This document shows, one piece after another, positions 14,407 to 17,762 of a DNA stretch of 17,762 bases. Origin of the DNA: Bacteroidales bacterium. GTDB taxonomy: Bacteria > Bacteroidota > Bacteroidia > Bacteroidales > Dysgonomonadaceae. Each line of letters starts with the position of its first letter. The stretch's first letter is position 1. A program made the position numbers and the translations under genes. The notes below the pieces were generated by a model. The model did not search any database. It was not told the origin of the DNA and saw only the letters and a program-made list of their open reading frames with translations. The stretch lies in NCBI GenBank assembly GCA_012728155.1, contig JAAYFR010000423.1, positions 1 to 17,762 on the forward strand, read 5' to 3'.

Positions 14407-15425
14407 TGCATAATTCTGTAAATCAGCTCTCTCAATAGATCACCCTGCGAAACCGACACATTGTCAACTCCTTTCAGCCGGGCATCAAATTTCCGGAAAT
14501 CGGAAATTATCTCCATCACCTTTTGGGCTTTATAATTACGCAGCCCCTTCATATAATCCCCTACAAAATAGGCTGACTTCATATTCAGTGCTTTCATAAT
14601 GCTTTGTTCATCTTTACGCGGTAACCAAAAGCATTCCAGTAGATTACTGAAATAGTTGAAGAGCACGGCAATGGTGGCAATCATCGGATTCTCCTTCGGA
14701 TTCTTTTCAAAATGATCCACTATCCGGTTGGCCATCAGCACGTTTTTCGAAATAATCGCTTTCTGAAGTTCAAAATTGTTGTAATCCTTGCTGATACCCA
14801 CATTTTTCTCAATCAATAGGGATGTGATACGGCGTTCTCCTTCCGGAAGTGAGATCTCTAACTTCTGGAGCTGCGGGATCAGTTTGCTGATATCGTTCCC
14901 CACAAAATCGGTCAACATCTGTGCCGATTTCTCATCAATCGCAATTCCTTTCTCTTTCAACCAGGATTGGATAAATGGCGGTATCTGGTTTTCATACAAT
15001 TTCTTGGATTCAAACAGCACTCCTACTTTGACTATATTTTTGACTATTGCTTTCCGCTTATCTACCGTACCGTGCTTGTAATTGATCACCAGAATAGTGG
15101 AAGGCATCGGATTTTTGGCATATAGGTCAAGCAATTCGAACTGTTCAAGATTTTGCGCCTCCTTTACAATGATAAGCTGGTATTCCGACATCATCGGAAA
15201 ACGGCGTGCCGAAGAGATAATAAGATTGACGTCGGCATCAACACCATAGAAAGTGAGCATATTAAAATCTTTCTCCGTTTCGGTCAATACCGTCTCGGAA
15301 AGCAAATCGGTCAACTCATCGATGAAATAAGATTCATCTCCCATAAAGAGGTAGATTGGCTTGAAACGACGTTGCACAATTTCATTGCGCAGTGTATGAA
15401 AAGAGGATTGCGTGGATGCTGCCAT
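14403..15425 (-). CDS. holA: DNA polymerase III subunit delta
   Basis: A 340-residue clamp-loader subunit that opens the sliding clamp during replication. Seen in sequence: the N-terminal KPIYLFMGDESYFIDELTD, the FYGVDADV and ARRFPMMSEYQLIIVKEAQN segments, and LVINYKHGTVDKRK. The ALTDFVGNDIS-type helix appears here as MLTDFVGNDISKLIPQLQKL. Another holA-type segment is NPMIATIAVLFNYFSNLLE, and the C-terminus DNVSVSQGDLLRELIYRIM is typical of HolA in this phylum. Length is normal. ATG is at 15423-15425, 32 nt or so after a predicted start point. It follows amn on the same strand and overlaps the peroxidase gene tail to tail by 4 bp. Confidence 0.95.
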   Translation of the reverse strand: MAASTQSSFHTLRNEIVQRRFKPIYLFMGDESYFIDELTDLLSETVLTETEKDFNMLTFYGVDADVNLIISSARRFPMMSEYQLIIVKEAQNLEQFELLDLYAKNPMPSTILVINYKHGTVDKRKAIVKNIVKVGVLFESKKLYENQIPPFIQSWLKEKGIAIDEKSAQMLTDFVGNDISKLIPQLQKLEISLPEGERRITSLLIEKNVGISKDYNNFELQKAIISKNVLMANRIVDHFEKNPKENPMIATIAVLFNYFSNLLECFWLPRKDEQSIMKALNMKSAYFVGDYMKGLRNYKAQKVMEIISDFRKFDARLKGVDNVSVSQGDLLRELIYRIMH

Positions 15426-15463
15426 TGAGTTGATGTGATAATTAAAAAATGAGACTACGATAC

Positions 15464-15471
15464 CAAAAATA
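15464..15471 (-). promoter_or_regulatory. -7 promoter element for holA
   Basis: TATTTTTG on the minus strand matches TAnnTTTG. It lies in the 87-bp gap between amn and holA, 38 bp before the holA ATG. It has no clear -33 partner. Confidence 0.45.
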
Positions 15472-15512
15472 AAATCTCTACCGGAATCATAAAATAGCGT
15501 TTTATAAATGGA

Positions 15513-16289
15513 TTACCAGTCGAATCGCAGGTGTTTGATGGTAGTGCCTCTATTCATGATAGAGGAGAGCGATTTGATACCTATCTTCACATGCTCTTCT
15601 ACAAAATTTTCAGTGATATGCCGGTCGCTCTTCTCCGTCTTCACACCCGTAGAAATCAACGGCTGATCAGACACCAGCAGTAGCGCTCCGGTAGAAATAT
15701 GATTGGCAAACCCACAGGTGAATAGTGTGGCGGTCTCCATATCTACCGCCAAGGCACGTATCTGTCTCAGATAATCCTTGAAATGATCGTCATATTCCCA
15801 TACGCGACGGTTTGTAGTATAGACAGTACCTGTCCAGTAATCCCGGTTAAAGTCACGCACATTCGAGGAGACCGCCCTCAGAAGGTTAAACGCAGGCAGA
15901 GAAGGTACTTCCGGCGGAAAATAGTCGTTAGAGGTACCCTCACCACGGATAGCCGCAATCGGCAGTATATAGTCGCCCAGGCCGCTCCTCGACTTCAACG
16001 CGCCACATTTCCCCAGGAAAAGCACAGCTACCGGAGATACCGCACTCAACAAATCCATGACAGTGGCAGCATTGGCACTGCCCATTCCGAAATTGATGAT
16101 GGTGATGCCGTTGGAGGAGGCATTCGGCATATTGGCATCCAAGCCAATTATAGGTACATTAAAATGATTCGCAAAGATTTCTACATATTTTTGAAAATTC
16201 GTCAGAAGGATAAATTGAGTAAATTCATCAAGCGGCCTCTTCGTATATCGGGGGAGCCAATTCTCCACAATTTCCTGTTTTGTTTTCAT
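15513..16289 (-). CDS. amn: AMP nucleosidase (short form)
   Basis: A 258-residue member of the phosphorylase/nucleosidase superfamily, predicted to split AMP into adenine and ribose 5-phosphate. The ligand-binding core shows INFGMGSANAATVMDLL (65-81), FLGKCGAL (91-98) and GDYILPIAAIRGEGTS. The substrate-sugar motif VDMETATLF is at 182-190, and SDQP with Asp209 is the purine-contact position. The E. coli enzyme is almost twice as long because of an extra N-terminal domain. This compact version is the form annotated as AMP nucleosidase in Bacteroidota, and nucleoside phosphorylase activity cannot be excluded from sequence alone. It is divergent from the HsdR_N-type gene with only 49 bp between the start codons, and holA lies downstream. 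Confidence 0.88.
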   Translation of the reverse strand: MKTKQEIVENWLPRYTKRPLDEFTQFILLTNFQKYVEIFANHFNVPIIGLDANMPNASSNGITIINFGMGSANAATVMDLLSAVSPVAVLFLGKCGALKSRSGLGDYILPIAAIRGEGTSNDYFPPEVPSLPAFNLLRAVSSNVRDFNRDYWTGTVYTTNRRVWEYDDHFKDYLRQIRALAVDMETATLFTCGFANHISTGALLLVSDQPLISTGVKTEKSDRHITENFVEEHVKIGIKSLSSIMNRGTTIKHLRFDW

Positions 16290-16309
16290 ACGATCTCACA
16301 TAAAAAAGC

Positions 16310-16317
16310 TAATTTTG
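16310..16317 (+). promoter_or_regulatory. -7 promoter element for the HsdR_N-type gene
   Basis: TAATTTTG matches TAnnTTTG on the plus strand and lies 21 bp before the ATG at 16339. It sits in the amn divergent region. No -33 TTTG is seen at 19 nt. Confidence 0.45.
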
Positions 16318-16338
16318 TGTCGGTTAAACCGTTATTCT

Positions 16339-16830
16339 ATGAACAAAGATACAATGTACGATTTAAATTTACCCTCTTTCGATACAAAAATCCGTAAAAA
16401 AGGGGGTGAACTGGAGATATTCGATCCACTACGGAAAAAATATGTGGCATTGACTCCCGAAGAGTGGGTACGTCAACATTTTGTTCATTACCTTATTTCA
16501 GAGAAACAATTTCCCCAATCGCTGATAGCAAATGAGACCGGCATCAAATTGAACTCGCTTTCGAAAAGATGCGATACGGTAGTCTATAATCGACAACTCC
16601 AACCGATGATGATCGTAGAGTATAAAAGGCCCGACATACCCATAACGCAAGCGGTATTCGATCAGATTACCCGTTACAACAGCGTATTAAAAGTTCCCTA
16701 TATCGTTGTCTCCAACGGGCTGGTACACTACTGCTGCCAGCTGGACTATGTACGCCGCTCCTACCGCTATCTAACTGAAATCCCCACCTATCAGGAAATT
16801 ATTTTAGATTCCCCACCATCCACACAATAA
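16339..16830 (+). CDS. Stand-alone type I restriction HsdR N-terminal (PD-(D/E)xK nuclease-like) domain protein
   Basis: A 163-residue protein made almost entirely of an HSDR_N domain. Seen in sequence: the N-terminal MYDLNLPSFDTKIRKKGG, the conserved IFDPLRKKYVALTPEEWVRQ stretch, and the nuclease-type core. In the core, Asp79 (KRCDTVVYNR) and Glu94-Tyr-Lys96 (IVEYKRP) form the D...ExK pattern, with Gln109 following. The full HsdR motor and any hsdM or hsdS gene are absent, so this is not a restriction system. Short proteins of this kind are widespread in Bacteroidota, and their function is not known to me. The frame is open to a TTG at 16315; ATG at 16339 fits the -7 element, and MYDL at 16354 is also possible. 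It is divergent from amn and converges on panB. Confidence 0.85.
   Translation: MNKDTMYDLNLPSFDTKIRKKGGELEIFDPLRKKYVALTPEEWVRQHFVHYLISEKQFPQSLIANETGIKLNSLSKRCDTVVYNRQLQPMMIVEYKRPDIPITQAVFDQITRYNSVLKVPYIVVSNGLVHYCCQLDYVRRSYRYLTEIPTYQEIILDSPPSTQ
16344..16351 (-). promoter_or_regulatory. -7 promoter element for amn
   Basis: TATCTTTG on the minus strand matches TAnnTTTG and lies 54 bp before the amn ATG. It is inside the first codons of the divergent HsdR_N-type gene, so the two transcripts would overlap at their 5' ends. Confidence 0.45.
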
Positions 16831-16891
16831 CCCATTAATTGAGTATCATATTGTCGTTACTCGTTCCGATTTACCGAAATGGGCGTATAGA

Positions 16892-17728
16892 TCAATAGCT
16901 CTCTTCTTGGGAGGGGAAATCGGACGATTTCACGTCGCTTACATATTGCCGGACAGCTGTGGTGATCTCATCAAACAGATTGGCATAGCGACGAAGGAAA
17001 CGGGGTGAGAAGCCCTTGTTGAGCCCCAGCATATCTTGCATCACCAACACCTGGCCATCCAGATAGGGGCCGGCTCCAATTCCAATGGTCGGAATAACCA
17101 GCGCCGCGGTCACCTCTGCCGCCAGTTGTGCCGGTATCTTTTCCAACACGAGGGAGCAGCAGCCAATTTCCTGCAGCAATAAAGCATCCGACATCAATTT
17201 TTCCGCCTCCTCGCTCTCTTTGGCACGCACGCTATATGTTCCATATTTATTGATCGATTGCGGCATCAGTCCCAGATGGCCCATCACGGGAATACCAGCG
17301 TTCAGAATCGCTTTTATCGATTCAATCACCTCTTTTCCTCCTTCCAACTTGAGGCAATCCGCCTGGGTCTCCTTCATCATCTTCACCGCATTGGCGACAG
17401 CTTCATAGGGATTTCCCTGATAACTGCCAAAAGGCATATCAATCACTACCATCGCGCTCTTCACACCATTCATCACCGACTTGCCATGATAGATCATCTG
17501 CTCCACCGTTATCGGCAAGGTGGTGACATTTCCCGCCATCACATTGGATGCCGAATCTCCTACCAAGATCACATCAATTCCTGCCTGATCGATCACCGAT
17601 GCCATCGAGTAATCATATGCGGTGAGCATCGATATTTTCTCGCCTTGTTGCTTCATCTCACGTAGGCGGTATGTCGTTACTTTTTTCCGGTTGGCAGAGG
17701 CAAGATACCCTTTTTTATCTTCTGACAT
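16892..17728 (-). CDS. panB: 3-methyl-2-oxobutanoate hydroxymethyltransferase
   Basis: A 278-residue TIM-barrel enzyme that transfers a hydroxymethyl group from methylene-tetrahydrofolate to 2-oxoisovalerate, giving ketopantoate, the first committed step to pantothenate and CoA. It shows the family start KKVTTYRLREMKQQGEKISM followed by LTAYDY. The metal-binding pair is Asp58 (VGDSASNV) and Asp97 (VIDMPFGSY), with Glu129 in KLEGG. Glu196 (LVLEKIPA) matches the catalytic base, and IPTIGIGAGPYLDGQVLV is a PanB signature. Length is slightly over the E. coli protein because of a short N-terminal extension. panC and panD are not in the window. The gene converges on the HsdR_N-type gene with 61 bp between them. 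Confidence 0.97.
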   Translation of the reverse strand: MSEDKKGYLASANRKKVTTYRLREMKQQGEKISMLTAYDYSMASVIDQAGIDVILVGDSASNVMAGNVTTLPITVEQMIYHGKSVMNGVKSAMVVIDMPFGSYQGNPYEAVANAVKMMKETQADCLKLEGGKEVIESIKAILNAGIPVMGHLGLMPQSINKYGTYSVRAKESEEAEKLMSDALLLQEIGCCSLVLEKIPAQLAAEVTAALVIPTIGIGAGPYLDGQVLVMQDMLGLNKGFSPRFLRRYANLFDEITTAVRQYVSDVKSSDFPSQEESY

Positions 17729-17762
17729 TTTTTTAATATAAATAGTTTACTTCTCCTATGAA

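Noticed and set aside
16339..16830. Reading the HsdR_N-type gene as a sign of a type I restriction-modification locus
   Set aside because: No hsdM, hsdS or helicase part is present in the window, the protein is full-length for the short family, and the flanking genes are housekeeping.
16831..16891. CCCATT/AATGGG pairing between the HsdR_N-type gene and panB as a terminator
   Set aside because: The stem is only six base pairs with a loop of over 35 nt, and no T run follows on either strand.

Overview
This 17.8 kb window looks like a piece of Bacteroidota chromosome, most likely Bacteroidales (Dysgonomonadaceae/Porphyromonadaceae-like; the family level is inference). The evidence is the gene content: a DUF4105/Lnb-type envelope protein, a DUF4831 protein, the short form of AMP nucleosidase, a stand-alone HsdR N-terminal-domain protein, and a cysteine-free type B L31. 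In addition, Bacteroidota-type -7 promoter elements (TAnnTTTG) lie just upstream of many genes, and Shine-Dalgarno sequences are weak or absent. No rRNA, tRNA, CRISPR array, insertion sequence or prophage module is visible. Almost every gene is housekeeping.

Layout. 1-430 (-): N-terminal part of a DUF4105/Lnb-type protein, cut by the window edge. 629-886 (-): rpmE2 with a strong terminator. 1106-2377 (-): serS. 2502-4074 (-): tilS followed by a 45-residue membrane protein. A divergent promoter region separates tilS from a rightward block at 4221-8798: pheS, a secreted DUF4831 protein, a DUF4163/DUF3298-like lipoprotein, and sufB. Converging on sufB is a leftward series: pyrK-pyrD (pyrimidine synthesis), asnA (asparagine synthesis) and ung (uracil repair). 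Upstream of pyrK lies an XRE-family regulator. It is followed by about 625 bp of very AT-rich, gene-free DNA with symmetric CAAATGTA/TACATTTG repeats, then a candidate frameshifted small ORF and a secreted glutathione-peroxidase-family protein. The right end holds holA and amn (-), an HsdR_N-type protein (+) divergent from amn, and panB (-).

How the genes fit together. PyrK and PyrD form the NAD-dependent class 1B dihydroorotate dehydrogenase and are plainly co-transcribed. SerS, PheS and TilS serve translation. SufB is an Fe-S scaffold subunit without its usual partners sufC and sufD beside it. HolA and Ung serve replication and repair. PanB starts the pantothenate/CoA branch.

The least ordinary parts are: (1) the symmetric repeat array next to the XRE regulator, which looks like an operator region; (2) a small ORF at 13609-13781 that reads as one protein only with a -1 shift at an A9 run, just before the peroxidase gene; (3) a 16-bp palindrome over the predicted asnA transcription start; and (4) the isolated sufB. 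I see no clear multi-gene undescribed system; the candidates are regulatory or single-gene.
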